Shown: positions 33,562-46,954, counted from the stretch's first letter. The stretch is DNA of 64,000 bases from Apus apus (GCF_020740795.1 NC_067304.1:2098056-2162055); one strand, 5' to 3'. Program-made: numbers and translations. The notes: generated by a model not told the origin, from the letters alone.

Positions 33562-36500
33562 ATGCATCGTGACTCTTGTCCTCTGGACTGCAAGGTTTAC
33601 GTGGGTAACCTTGGAAACAATGGCAACAAAACTGAGTTAGAGCGAGCTTTTGGCTACTATGGACCACTGCGCAGTGTATGGGTGGCAAGAAATCCTCCTG
33701 GTTTTGCCTTTGTGGAATTTGAAGATCCACGAGATGCAGCTGATGCAGTCAGAGAACTAGATGGAAGGTAAAATGAGATCCCTGCCTCTTGACTTGCCTG
33801 GTGAAAGTAAGAGAAATCGTGGGTAGTGGGGCAGTTGAATTTGGAAATCTTCAACTGCTAAACCAGGGGCTTGACACAGTAGTTGTGCAGTATTTCTTTG
33901 TAGGGTGGTGTAAGGTTGGTCTTGAGAGCAGGGATAGCACTGGGACAGTTAATTTTTGTGTTGGAGTTGGGCTGCCAAGTGCCGAGATGACTCTCACCTC
34001 CTGGTGTGTGTGTTATGTTCTCGATGGTGCTTCTATAAAGAGGCAAAACTGATCAGGGAGACCCCGTGGTTCCTTCTCTGCCTGCTTTAATAGCCTGACA
34101 AGCCTTCAGAAGTGGCCAAACCTTTTGGCTGTCACCTTTGAGTCTGCTTTTTTAGGCCAAATCCTGTTTATGTGTAAATGTGGAATGTGTTTCCCCTCGT
34201 TCTCAATCCCCTCTCTTGGGCGCTGCACTAGGTGGTCTCCAGAGAGAGACCCCTTCCAACTCTTGACGATTCAGTGATCCCACGAGTTTTCTCCTGTAGG
34301 CAGCCATGTCCCTGGAAAGGCTAACTGAGGTCCGTCTCTTTTCCCAGAACTCTCTGTGGGTGTCGTGTCAGAGTGGAGCTCTCCAATGGGGAGAAGAGGA
34401 GTCGGAACCGTGGTCCCCCTCCATCCTGGGGCAGACGTCCTCGAGATGACTATCGCAGGAGAAGTCCTCCTCCTCGCCGCAGGTACCCTGGGGCTAAGTA
34501 CCCTCCTAGAGCTCTTGGCACTGTTACCACTTAGCATCCTAGAAGCAGGCTTTTTTTTAAAAGCATGTTGATGGATAACGTTCATCTGTCTGAGCACAAT
34601 TTGGAGATGGTAAATGCTAAAAAAAACAACCAACCAAAAAAAAAACAAACCCCAACCTAAACCCCACAAAATCAAGGTGAACTTAAGTTGTGTTGAATGT
34701 TGGCTTTGGTCCTTAGGTCACTGTGCAAGTTGGTAGTCAGTGCCCTCTATCCTGAACTTACTCTCCTTCCTCCTAAAAATCTGCTCATCTTCTAGTCACA
34801 CTTTCTTCCCCATACCTCAACTTAGGCTGTTCCTTTCCTGTATTCCATAATGGCAAAACATGACATACAGCAGCTTAGCATTTCCATGCAGATGTGTTGC
34901 TCCGCTTTGTTTGCACAATTTAAATACTTCCCAAGCAGGCAGCTGTTGAATGATAAATACTTGAAGGAACAGTTGCTTTGTAAACATCTAGAATCTTGAC
35001 ACTCTGGTGGTAGGCTGGAATTTAAAAGCATCGTGTGACAATCCTGTCACCTGAAGTTTGCAAACCCAGCCCTAAAATGTAGCAGGATTTTTGGTAACTG
35101 GCAGGTTCTTGGACCCAGACTAGGTGTAAGTCTGCAGCGTGGTTTTTGCAGGACTGAATTCACCTGTTGCAGGTGAGTGAAGTCCTCCCAGGTCAGGGGT
35201 TGGAGCTTACCCTTTTGCTGTTGAAAAAAAAAAAAAGAAATAACACAGTAGGAGTATTTGTTAGCTAATAGACGGTTGTACTGATGGCTTGTTTTTTTTG
35301 TTTTTTTGTTTTTTTCATTTTTTTTATGCTTTTTTGGTCCATCTATTAATAAAAATGAACCCGTTACAGAGTCACCATCATGTCTCTTCTCACCACCCTC
35401 TGAGTCTGCATTAGCCAACTAAGCCCTTTCGGCGTCATGTGACCAGCGCGCCCCACGCAGCTTGGCTGGTGTCGTTTCACATGACCCAGGCATGGCCAGT
35501 CGTCAGGTTGCACCGCCCTTTGGGTTCCCGAGCATGCTGTTTTCTCTCAGCCTTCTCTCCAACCTTAACCAAATCGGCAGCAGCCACCTCGACCGCCCAC
35601 ACATTCCCGGCCAATCAGCTCAGCTGTTTATTTACCAAATGTCTTCACAACAACTACAGCAGCAGCCTTCGGCTAACAAAAAAGCAGGAAAAATCCACAA
35701 CACCCCCTTCGCCAACCAACTAAATACAACGCAACATCTGGCAAAACCTTTTCAGCAAATTCTTCTTGGCAGTCAGTCCGGCAGCCTCACCTCACCATTT
35801 CTAGCTTGTTGAAACCAAAAACTAGTAAGTTTTTCCTGCTTATACAGTTTACTGCTGGTTAAAATAAGGAGTAAGCGGCTTATAAGTAATTACTTTTCTC
35901 AATCAAAGGCTGGCTGTGCATAATTGAGTGGTAACGTACATATGTTGCTTGAGAAAACTTTTAAGGGTGATACGGAAGCTCTTACACTGTGAATAACTTA
36001 AAAAAACCCAGTATATTTGCATGTGAGATGCCAAACTAAAGAATTTTTTTTTAATACAGCTCTAACAAATGTAGCTTTTCCTTGCCAGAAAAGTCCTATC
36101 ACCTTTAAATGGTTTTACTAACAGTTTTCAAAACTTAAAAACAATGACTTTTTTTGGGATGAACTGGGCCAAGCTAAGGTTATTTTTAAGTTTTTGATTA
36201 AAGAAAGTAGTCTAAACACACTCTATGGCATTAAAAATGACAAATCACAAAAATGCAGTTCTAATGTAGCACTTAATGGCATTAGCAGTATTGACACTGA
36301 GCGCATTTTTCACTTTTTTTTTCCCACTTTGGTATCTCTTATGTCTTGTCATGGACCTTTTTGGCTTGCATGGGTTCCAAAACCATTTGGTCTGTGCTAT
36401 TTTTTTATTTTTTTTATTTTTGGAACCACTTGTGGGACTTTGGTGTGGTGTTCTGGGCAGTGTATTTAGTTGAAATGGAAACTGTTGCATTGGACAACTC

Positions 36501-37936
36501 TGCTGTGAAGCATTCTTAGTTAAAGTGAATTCGTGGTTGGAAAACGTGCTGTTCACACTGAGCTTTTTGGTTTTGTTTTGGTTTGGTTTTTTTTTGCCTA
36601 ATCTTTCCATGCCTTTTACTGGATGATGGATGCCAGTTATTCTTGGCACTTTCTCTGGGCCCAACAGTGAGTTTGACAAGTTGGGAAATGCCTCACCCCG
36701 TTAATGCTGAAAGATTTGATCAAAAACCTCACATTCCTTTTTCTGGTTCTAGATCACCACGAAGGAGAAGCTTCTCTCGCAGCCGCAGCAGGTAAGCACC
36801 AGCTGCTTGTGTCTAGGAGGTTTAAAAATAAGGAAAACAGATTAATTTTTGGTCTGTCTGCATTCATACACTCCAGGGCAGGCTTTGTCATTTGATCAAA
36901 GGGAGGAAAGGGGTTTGCTCCTGCTATATTGCTTGTTTGGAGTTACTTGCACAGCTAAGAGAGATCCCAGGGTTATCAGTTAAAGAAAATCAAGAATGGA
37001 AGTAATTGGTGTCTCTGTCCTGCAGCTGTCTGAGCTTTCTGCCAGTGTTTCACAGAGTTTCTGTGGTCATGTGCTGCTCTCCTCAGCTACTGTGAGCCAC
37101 AAGTAGAGATGATAAATACACTGTATATTCTGTCACATACTGCAGAGTGTGAGGTGGCAAAGACGGGACAATGTTGCACAGTCCTGTGTTAGGGTCTTGT
37201 GAGCTTCCAGAGTTCACAAGAGATCTTTAAGCCCTTGTTACTGCACGGGTGTGCCTGTATGTGGATGTGCTGTGTCAGCTGAGGCACTGTCACTTGCAGT
37301 CTGACTGAACAGATTGAGACTGTTGCAAAGGGATGGATGGATTTACAATACAACTTAAGCTGTGTTGTGTGGCTCAAGCTGATTATTCTCACCTGAAGGA
37401 AAGGCTAATACCATCATCTTTTAACAGGTTTCCCCTGGTTGAATAGCTAAAAACCTTACCTTCTTGAAGGGAAGCTCTTCAGATAGCCTCATTAACCTAA
37501 TTAGTTCAGCTTTGCTCTGATGCTGTAATCATCTTGCTCTGTAATCTTTAACAGGTCCCTCTCCAGAGACAGAAGAAGAGAGAGGTCACTGTCACGGGAG
37601 AGGAATCACAAGCCTTCTCGTTCCTTTTCCAGGTCTCGCAGGTAGGATGGGGCTTAAAATGGTTTGTGCATTTTGGGTACATCAGGAAAAATGGTTTCCA
37701 TGCCTTGGAAATACTGAAATAGGTTGTGGTGGTGAATCATCTCAAATGTCTTGGGAGCTTCTTCATTTCCTTGAGGAATTAAATACTCAGTTTGATTCAA
37801 TGAACAGTGTTTTAAATGCTTAAAAGTCACGTACTGAGTTGAGCTGGGGGGACTGAGGTGAAATTTGCTCTTGGCACCTGGAAACTTAACATGTCTTTTC
37901 TTCTTCAGTCGCTCCAGGTCAAATGAGAGGAAATAG
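33562..37936 (+). CDS. SRSF3: Serine/arginine-rich splicing factor 3 (SRp20), complete
   Basis: The smallest classical SR protein. It binds CNNC-type RNA motifs and works in splicing, mRNA export and 3'-end processing in the nucleus. Coding exons are 33562-33767, 34348-34482, 36753-36791, 37555-37641 and 37909-37936. All splice sites are AG/GT, giving 164 codons plus stop, the human length. The start [20 protein letters not shown] opens an RRM (RNP2 VYVGNL, RNP1-like [10 protein letters not shown]), followed by a short linker with [20 protein letters not shown] and an RS tail with repeated RSRS and SRDRRRERS, ending [10 protein letters not shown] 455-nt cassette exon (35370-35824) between coding exons 2 and 3 introduces an early stop. 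The main product appears identical or nearly identical to mammals, as expected for this protein. Confidence 0.97.
34222..34285 (+). mobile_element. CR1 LINE, degraded 3' tail
   Basis: GGTGGTCTCCAGAGAGAGAC and CCTTCCAACTCTTGACGATT form an old CR1 tail in SRSF3 intron, ending about 60 bases before coding exon 2. Confidence 0.5.
35370..35824 (+). other. SRSF3: SRSF3 poison cassette exon (autoregulatory)
   Basis: The exon follows a long T-rich tract and CGTTACAG and ends before the donor GTAAGT at 35825. It is 455 nt; the human poison exon is 456 nt. Read in frame after coding exon 2 it gives [10 protein letters not shown] and then TGA at 35401-35403, so inclusion triggers nonsense-mediated decay or a truncated protein without the RS tail. 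The exon is rich in CAAC, CTTC and CATC motifs, fitting SRSF3 binding its own transcript. In mammals this exon lies in an ultraconserved element. Confidence 0.9.
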
Positions 37937-38705
37937 GACTGTGAGCAGGAGCTGTGTACAGGAAGTCATTAGATCTGATGACAGGAGGAGTATGTACAGA
38001 ACATCATTTTGTTTTGAAACTTCATAAAGCTTGGTGCATTTTTAAAATGTTTTAGCTGTTGAACTTGCTTTGTTCCTTGTATCTTGTAACAGGTGGCAAA
38101 TGTAAAGATGTGAATCTGTATATGGTTCTGAGCAGATCATATGATTTGTAATATTAATCACTTTACAATGTACCATCATACATCATTTGTTGTTTGTGTT
38201 GAGTGACAAGCAGTTTGTCTTGCATAGAAGAATGCTTCTGGCCTTGGCTGCTGGGGTGTGTTTTGCTGGGATTCAGCTTTAGGAAGGAGGGGTGCAATGA
38301 AGCTGTGTTCATTGCAGAGCGTGGCTGTGAGCAGGTTTGTCTGTGCAGAACAAGACGCAGGTGCTTCCCAGTGCAGTTCTTGGAACAGTCAGGAACGTCG
38401 AGCCAGTGGGGTGTGAAGGGAAGGACTGAGCTGCAGTTTTGCCCAGAGCTCCAGTTCTGACTTCCATTCCCTGGAACTGAGCTACTTTATATTATGTGAA
38501 ATATAAATTTTTAGCTGTAGCGTCAGTTAATTTTGTACTTCATGTGACTAGAGTACTTCCTACATAGATGATTGTTGGATCAACCATCTATTCCAGAACC
38601 TCTGAACAGACCAAATACACAGCAGAACTGACAACTGGAGTGGATGTGTTGAGTGTGTAATGGTACATTGTAAAAGTTATGAATTAAACATTTCTTTACT
38701 GTACA
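37937..38705 (+). other. SRSF3: SRSF3 3' untranslated region
   Basis: A/T-rich sequence from the stop codon to about 17 bases past ATTAAA at 38683-38688. The length of about 0.77 kb fits this gene. Confidence 0.7.
38683..38688 (+). terminator. SRSF3: SRSF3 polyadenylation signal (ATTAAA)
   Basis: The common variant hexamer, with a T-rich downstream stretch. It is the best-placed signal after the SRSF3 stop. Confidence 0.6.
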
Positions 38706-40157
38706 AGAATTTTCATGTCACTTGTAAAATGTCTTTTGTGAGATCCTTGGGATTAAAGTTTTGGTTACAACCTGTTGTTCAGTATTTAACTGGAGTACCT
38801 GCTGGGTACCTTGGCACTGCAGAACGTGTGCTTGGGGCTTGTGGTTCAGCTTGGGTCAAGTTAAATGTGCTCTGCAGGACAGGGTAAGGTGACAGTGTGA
38901 CACACCTATGGACTGTCCAGATGCTGGAGGTCACTGCCTGTGACTTGGTACCATTCCATGCCCAGGGCCATCCCCCTCCTCACTGCAGGGCCTGGTTCTG
39001 TCCCTGCCATCAAATCCCTGCCCTACACAGGCAGCCTGGGTGAGCTCAGTGGGTGGTACTGGCTTGACTTCTAAGGGTGAGCTCTGTAGTGCTTGCTGAG
39101 GAAAGCTGGAGAGATTGAGGGGTTCCCAATGTTTGCAGCCCAGATGTGGGTTGGAAACATTAAAGGTTTTCCCTGGAGTGTAAAGCCATGCTGTGGTGTG
39201 AGTGGAGCTCCCAAGCTGCTGCAGGGCTCCTTCCTGTATCCAAGAGCAGATGAGCTACAGCAGGTTGCATTGTGTATTTAGATTAAATCAACTAAGCTGA
39301 ACAGTCTTGTAGTTTGATTTCCTTCACTTGTGGTGTCTGGGCTGGAGCAAGACTGGCAAAGCTGTCATGGAAAGACATCCTGCTTTACAGGCAGCCTGAA
39401 AAGAGGACATGAACAGTGGCTGGATCAGAGGTGTTGCTGCCTTGGCTGCCGAGCTGTACTGTCTTCATGTATTTTTTTAACTACTGGGCACTGCTGCCCA
39501 GGACTTCAGCAGCTCCTGGCCTGGGCTGTGAGCATAACCAGCCTCTTGGGAGAGCTGTATGGGGCACACAGCCCTTCTGGGAGTTTAGCAGCTACAGCCA
39601 CTCCCTCTCCTGGTGGATGTACTTGGCTGGGATGATGGACACCACTGCGCCGGCTGCTGCTCGGGGGGAGTCAGCCTGTGGTCCTTGGCGTGGAGCTGGG
39701 AGGTTCAGTCCTGTCCGTGGGCTCTTCCCGGAAAGCAGCCTGTCTGCAGCAGCCGGGGCGTGGTCGTTGCTGGCAGTGGCTGCCGGCGCGGTGACCGCCA
39801 CCGTGCATTGTCACAGCTCCCCAGCAGGGGTCGGGGTGGCCTTGCCGGCCTTACCGGTTCCCGTCCTGCTCATTCCCAGTCAGGTTTGGGCTCAAAATAC
39901 TGCCAGATTCTTCCGGGGATGTTTGTGTTCCATGAAGGCAGCCCAGGGCTGAGGTGACACCGTGTGTTCCGCGCAGCCACGTTCCCTTTTTTACTGTGAT
40001 CTGGTGGGGTTTGGGTTGTAGGCAGGACTGCAGTTCTGGTTGCCTGGGGACCAGCCTCTCCACTGGCACCTCAGTTCCTCTTGTGGTTCCACAGTGGGGG
40101 ACAAGTAGCCTGCAGGAGTTCCAAGTACTGAGGGAAAGGAGGGAAAGAAACCTGAAG

Positions 40158-40236
40158 TGCTAGAGGTGGTGTGCTGGAAGGGGGTGGACTGGAAGATCTC
40201 CAGAGGTCCCATCCAACCCCTGCCATTCTGTGAAGC
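40158..40236 (+). mobile_element. CR1 LINE, short 3' fragment
   Basis: GGTGGACTGGAAGATCTCCA and GGTCCCATCCAACCCC, ending CATTCTGTGAAG. Confidence 0.75.
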
Positions 40237-43200
40237 AGGCTGTGGTTTTTGTGCTCAAAGGAGTCTGCAGAACTGGGAATAAGTTTCTGGGTTTCTGACT
40301 TTGTGGTGTAGTCGGTGGAATGAAGAAGTTGTCTGGATCAGAACTGCTGCTTCACTGCAGACTGCTGGGTTTACATCATGAGGTGAGGTTTTGATGGGGA
40401 ACAAAGTTAGGAACCTGTAGTGAAGGATGGGAAATGTGCAACTACTGACTGAGCAGCCCTTCTCCCAGGGTATAATTAGCAGTGTTATTTTTAATGCAGC
40501 AACACATTCATGGCTTTCAGGCTTCCAGCTTGCTCCTGCCAGTGGGTGACCAGCCTGGGAGCCCAGCTGACAAGGTAGAGCCTTGTAGCTGGTGTTGAAA
40601 AAGTCTACTCTGAAATTAAAACCACCAGGAAGTGTTTGCATGGACCCTCTTAAAGCTGGGAGCATCCTTCACCTCTCCCTAAAGATTCTTAAAGCAGGAA
40701 GAGCTGCTGAGCAACCTGTTGTGGCCTGATGGGGACAGAGGGACGCCAGCCAGCAGGTCCTGTGGCAGAGCCAGGTGGCTCACACCCTGTCCTCAGTGAC
40801 AGCCCTGACCCCAAGAGTCCCAGCTGATGGGACTTTCTGCTGGCTGCTACTTCCTCATTGTTGCAGGGCTGGGTTTATGGTGCTCACACGTTCAGCTGCC
40901 TTTCCCTTTTGGGGATGGGTTTGGCTGCACCGGGTGTTTGCCCAGCAGAAGCAGCCTGAGGGCAACAGCACCCGAGGTCCTCAGACACCCACTGCAGCAG
41001 CGTCACACACCAGTTAGATGACTGACATAACTACCCTCTTCCTGTGTGGTTTGTTCTTTTCTCACACTCCCCCTGGGGACAGCATTGTGTGCAAATGGGT
41101 TTGTGAAGAATGGCTGGGTTTTTTCTTCTTTTTATGTACATGCTGCTCTTTGGCAGAGACCATCACTTGAAGAATGTAACTCCTACTTGGAGAGGTGAAA
41201 TACGTTCTTTCTGTCACTGGGGTGTTTTCCACCCACCTTCAGCCAGGCCCTGAGGTCTCCCTGCAGCAGCCAGCACCTTATGCCTATTCTCCCTGACCAT
41301 TTCCATGCTCAGGGGGACCTGCCAGCAGGATTCAGCCCGGGGAGGGCGGAGTTTCTTCCTTTGCTGCATCACCTCTTTGCAGTTCCCAGTTGTGCTTTTC
41401 CTGATGCTCCCATCACCACAAGATGTCACAATATCTCCTGACACGAAGATCCACGGATCATCTGAACGTCAGACAAACTTTCCCCCCGTTTTTGCTGGTT
41501 TTAGTCCCTGTAAACCGTGTTCAAATCCCACCACAGAAACACTGTTCCAAAACCTGAGTGACAGTCCCCATCCTGAGCTGTCCTCTGGTGCTGATGCAGG
41601 GCAGCGTTGCTTGGCGAGGAAAGGAAAAACTGGAGCATCAGCCCCTTTTGCAAACAAGAGGCCCGAGGGCAGGGGTGCAATTCCAGCAGCTCCGATTCGA
41701 CCTTGGATCCCTCACGGCACCCGAGACCTGCCTGAAAGAGGCGGGGTCTCATCTACCCTGGTGCTGAAACGCAGCTGCCTCCCGTTTCACACCCCAGCCT
41801 GCCACAAAGAGGCAAAATAAAGACCATTTTCTCTTGGCAACCTTCGCAGCCGCTCGGCAAAGCGGCTGCTGGAGCAGCGTCCCGGCCTGCCAGCCCACGC
41901 GAGGAGCACCCTGGCTTCCTAGAAACACTGTCACCCTCTGTGTTTCCTCATTCATTTCTGAAGTTTCCCTTCATGAGTTACAATCTGCCAGTAGTTACGT
42001 TCTCTCAGTGCCCTTCAAACAAACACTGTTGTGGACTAAAATAAACACGAGGTCCAGACAAACAGAAAAGAGACGATGCGAGAGGAACGCAATGTTCCCC
42101 GATGATTCAGTCATCTATTATTTAATAATTTAGGAGCTGACATAACTCTTGGTTGAACAAATCTGCACATTGATTCGAGTGGTGTCTCTGCTTGGTCCTC
42201 CAAAGAATTTCAGATTTTCTGTGGGAGTAATCCCAACTGGGAAAGTGAAATGTCACTCCTCCCCAGCTGGATTCTGCCACCACTTGCAGTGGTGCTAATC
42301 CCCAGCCTCCCTGTGGTATCCTGGGATTCCTCCTGCTCCAGTCAGACTGTCCCATCCTTGGGGACATCACTGGACACCACAGGCCCACGCTGACAGGTTG
42401 GGGTGTCCCCACAGCACCCACAGAGCAGCCCAGCGACGTGCCCTGGGCAAGCTGCAGCCCTCCCTGGGCTATCAGGGCGGAGCAGCCGTATCAGGGCGAG
42501 GCGCCGTGTCACCCTGGGTGTCACTTTGGAGCTGGCTGGAAGATCTCTGCCACCAGCTGTGAGCCAGAAGCTTTTATCTCCACCACGTGCAGGGCTGCTT
42601 TGCCCATGAATATTCAGCAATATCCAGCAGTGTCCTGGGGAGGAGGCAGCCCCCCTGCCCAGCTGCTCCTCCACTCCCCCTTCGTCTCTGCTATGAAATA
42701 TTTTGCAGCCACTCATTCCTGACCAACACCAACGGTATTTGCCATCACATTAAAACACTTTCCCTCACTGCTGAGCACCCTTGGCTGGACTGGGTGCTGT
42801 GCTTCCTGGTGCCAGCAAACGGGGGATTGATCAGCTTTTCATGCCTGACTATTATAAGCTTTTGGGGAGGAGGTTGCCCCAGCTGCAGAGATAAGCTCCA
42901 GGCGTGGTACTCAGCCTCTCCTGCCAATAGCAATTCTTCTCACCGCCTGGTTGACACGTCCTGCTCAGAAACCCGTGGTTGAATGTTCACCAGATTTGGA
43001 GTTGAGTTCCCCCCGCACAGGGTCAGTTTGGTAGGGAGCAGTGGGGTGTTTTTTTACATTTTCAGGTTTTCATGGTCCACAACCTCCTTCTCCTTTTTGC
43101 CTCCTTCCTGCTCTCTTCATGGCATGTTGCAGTTGATCATCTAGGAATCTTCTGTTGTTTTGACAGGTTGGTTATGGGAGGTGGGAAGGGTCACTGCTGG

Positions 43201-44017
43201 TGGGTGACACCTGGGACATGTTTAACCTGTTTGCAGCCCATGGACAGCACCTCCAAGATTCAGCAGTTTCCTTTCCATGGTGCAATGTGGATTCTTCTGG
43301 GTGAGGCAGACAAAGCAGCCAGGGTGGCCAAAACCCAAAGAGGAAAGGTTTTTATGGGCACCAGGAACAACTCAGCTCCCGTTTGGTGGAACCCAGCAGA
43401 GCTCCACCACAGCGTGTGGACCCTTCGCCAGGTGTCAAGGCCAGGGGAGGTTCAGGGTGGGGTGAAAGCTGCTCCTTCCCCCCAGCTCCAGGAAATCCTC
43501 CTCTCCCTGCCCGACACTTAGGAAAGTGTGATCGACCCTTACCCCGGCGTGGAGGTGGCGGCTGTCACGTTGTCACATTGTCACCCATGGCTTTACTGGC
43601 AGCTGTACACACAGCTGTCCCCTCCCATTACCTCTGCCCCACACAGGACCGTGCAGCAGCCTGAGTCACTGTGCAAGGTGGCTGTCCCCCTGCCTTTGTG
43701 TGTCCTGCCCGGGCTGCTGCCCCTCTCCAGGTGCCATTCCAGGCATCCCTTCCCCCTGGTGCCCTGGGGCTGATCCTGCCTCTGTCCCTTCCCTCTGCCC
43801 CAGGCCAGGCCCTGCTCCCCACCCCAGCACAGGGTGAAGTGAATCATGACCCTGCAGCCACCTCACCCCGGGGTGATGGGATTCCCAAAACATGAGTGGG
43901 GAAATCCCATGGGATGTTGACACACACTGAGCAATTCCCTGGCAGTGCTGGCAGGTGCTGGGATGGGCAAGTGGGTGGGCATGTGTCTCCCAGAGCCACA
44001 GGTTTGGGGTTTGGGGT

Positions 44018-44375
44018 CATAGAAACACAGAATCCCAGAGTGTTTTGGATTGGAAGGGACCTTGAAGATCATCCAGTCCCAACCCCCAGGAGCGATTCTG
44101 CCCCTCAGAGAATCATGGAGTGGTTAAGGTTGGAAGGGACCCCAAAGATCATCAGGCTCCCCATCCCTGGCAGTGTTGAAGGGCAGGTTGGATGGGGCTT
44201 GGAGCAACCTGGGCTGGTGGGAGGTGTCCCTGCCCATGCAGGGGTTTGGATCTAGATGACATTTCAGGTCCTTTCCAACTCAAACAAGTCTATGATTCCA
44301 TGATTCCAACCTCCCTGCTATGAGCAGGGACACCTCTTACTAGACCAGGCTGCACAAACCCCAACTCCACTTGCT
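44018..44375. mobile_element. Nested cluster of four CR1 fragments in both orientations
   Basis: In order: an antisense tail (44018-44090), a second antisense tail (44105-44158), a sense 3' fragment with tail (44159-44308) and an antisense fragment (44309-44375) starting where a normal antisense copy would continue after its tail. This suggests insertion of one CR1 into another. Confidence 0.8.
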
Positions 44376-46911
44376 TATCCCCACCCACCTGGTGAATCCT
44401 GCCTTGAATCCTGGTGGTCCTAAAACCATCCCTGTCCTCCCCCTGCCCACTGCCACCTCCATGAGAAGCATGAAGCCAAGAAGCCCCGGGGGGAAGACCT
44501 GACTGCAAGAAAACCAACCAACCTGTGGATATCTCAGATGGGTCATACTCCCCATGAGGAGCCTGCAAAAAGCCTGGAGCCATTTGCCCCAATTCCCAGT
44601 GGGACATCTGTGCCTGCTCTGTGGTTACCACCCATCTGCACGATCCTGCCTTGCTCCTGGGTCGTGGGCAACGAGGTGGAGCAACAAGTAAATAATAAAC
44701 AGGCAGAGGGAGGTTGGAAGCCCCAGGTACTCCCTGCCATCCTCGCCGGGCTCCCAACAATGAGGTCCTTTGCTGCCAGGGAAATAAATAAAACAAACCA
44801 CCACAACCAACACAAAAAAAATCCCACAAACCAACCAGCCCCGAAGCTTCCAAGCTGCTCATGGAAAGTCAGTGGAGCAATTACGTTAATGACCATGAAT
44901 GGGGCTAAAAAACAATCTTGGATGAAAATGAGTGAGGGGCCGAATGAAGCGACCGATTCCCCCATCCAGGAATATTTCCAGTAAGCAAAGGCCTTGTTTG
45001 AGGAACTGTCTCATCCCCCATTTGTGCCTGGTGGGATTCATGTTTCCACTCTGCTGGGCCTGGTGTCTCATCAAAATGCCTTCATAAATGGAGCAAACAA
45101 GGGCTGTATATGGCAGGGAAACAGTCAATTAACACGATCTGAGTTCTTTTAGGGGCAGAGTTAATCAAGCATTCAGCGTTTTGTCATTCTTGTCTTTCTT
45201 TCCTGGGAAAATCCTATTAGGAGAAAATCACTTAATTGGGCACTTCAAAGAGCTGATGGGAAAACAGTCTTTGCTGGGATATAAACGCCCGTTCAGCCGA
45301 ACACTGGGTTCATTTAGGCTCTGCTGGAGCGTGAGTGTTTCATTAAGAGCCTTCACGTTTCCCACTTAAAAGAAAAAAAAAGCTTGTTAGGAGAGATAAT
45401 TAAAAAAAAAGGAATAAAAAAAATCTTGGAGATTTGAATCTTGCTGAAGAGGGGTTTTATTGCCTGAATCTGCAGGGTTTTGTTTGGAGGCTGGGTCTCC
45501 AGCAGAGCCTCTTCCACCTCCAGCCAGTGCCTGTCAACCTGCTTTTCCTGAGGTTCCAGACCTGCCTGGGGTGTTCCTACCAGAAAAGGCTGTTCCAGGA
45601 GGGAAGGAGTCACCCAGGGGAGGTGGGTGACAGCCCCAGGCCTCACCTTTGGGCTGTAGGACTGAACTCCAAACCCCATTTCCACATCCCCACTCCCCGT
45701 GGGATGGAGGTCCCAGTAATTCCCCCATTCTCAGGTTGTTTCCCTGGGCAGAAATTCAGATTTTTGCAGAGCTGACATTTACCCCACCGTGAAAAACAAC
45801 ACAGTGGGGCCTGATCTTTCCCAGCTCCACCCCAAAAGCCCTGAAGGATGCCCCTTTGCCCAACACTTTGCTGTTTCATCCTCCTACACTGGTTGATCTA
45901 ACAGGAATATTACATCTTCCCCCCAAAAAAACCAACCCACTTCACCTACATCTTCACCCACCAAATTTCCAACCTTGCTGGCTGCCAGGGAGGGTTGGCT
46001 GAGGAACCACGTGGATCACTTCATTTCTGAGGTCAGTTCTGGCAGGTTTTGGTCTGGGAAAACATTCCCAGGTGAATCCTGTGCTTATATATGAACGACA
46101 TTCTGTGTTCAGCCTTTATAAAGTCCTTCCATGTAGGTGGTCAAGGGTAATTAAAATAGTTGTTATGAGCACGGGCTGGACCTCAGCAAACAAGTCCCAT
46201 CAAACATGCTGAGATCCTTCCTTGGCACCACGTTTGGCTCTTCCCTTTGGGATCAGGATCATGTCCTGTGGCTCCACGAAGCCACTTTTCCCCCTTCTCC
46301 ACCTTCTCCCCCAAGGCTGGGGCACCCAAACCCTGATTTCTCCACCCAACCCAAACCACCCCCTGCTCCACCCTGAAGCTGCCACCCACATCTCCTTGGA
46401 TTTTCAGGGTGCTGCTCCCAGTGTCCTTGGAGAGGATGAAACTTGGTGTCAGAGGGGATATGCCCGGGCAGGTTCCCCTGACGAAACCCCGGCCGTGCTG
46501 GCACTGAGGCTGGGCTGACTCACACCCCAGCTCTGCCCACCATGAATAACCTATTTGCATCCACGTCTGCACTGGATTCTTCTCCCTCTCAGCATCTGCA
46601 GGACCCACCTGGAAAGATCCACCAGGAATTAAATACTCCCAAGAGGCCCCAGGATTGAGGTGCCCCTGGTGCTGGGAAGAAGGTCACTATGAAGGCTACA
46701 ACACGTGCAGTCATTGAAGATATTCCCTTGATTTGCTTGTTTTTCCCAGGCATTAGGATTGGGTTTTTCCAAGCAGATTCAAAGGGCTGATTCTCCCACC
46801 ATCCCACCCCTCCTGGGCAAGGGTTTGGGACATCCCTTGGGGATGGGAGAGGTGGTGACTCCCACAGTGTGGCTATAAATGGTGAGAAGGAAACCGGTCC
46901 CCAGCCCCAGT

Positions 46912-46919
46912 GCCTCCAA

Positions 46920-46950
<31 letters not shown>

Positions 46951-46954
46951 CGTG
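46912..46954 (+). repeat. CT-rich simple repeat (CCTCCTCCTCTT)n
   Basis: Three to four imperfect copies of a 12-bp pyrimidine unit. Confidence 0.8.

Noticed and set aside
41305-41820. 171-codon plus-strand ORF ending at an AATAAA
   Set aside because: Low-complexity hydrophilic sequence with no homology I recognise; the hexamer coincidence alone is weak.
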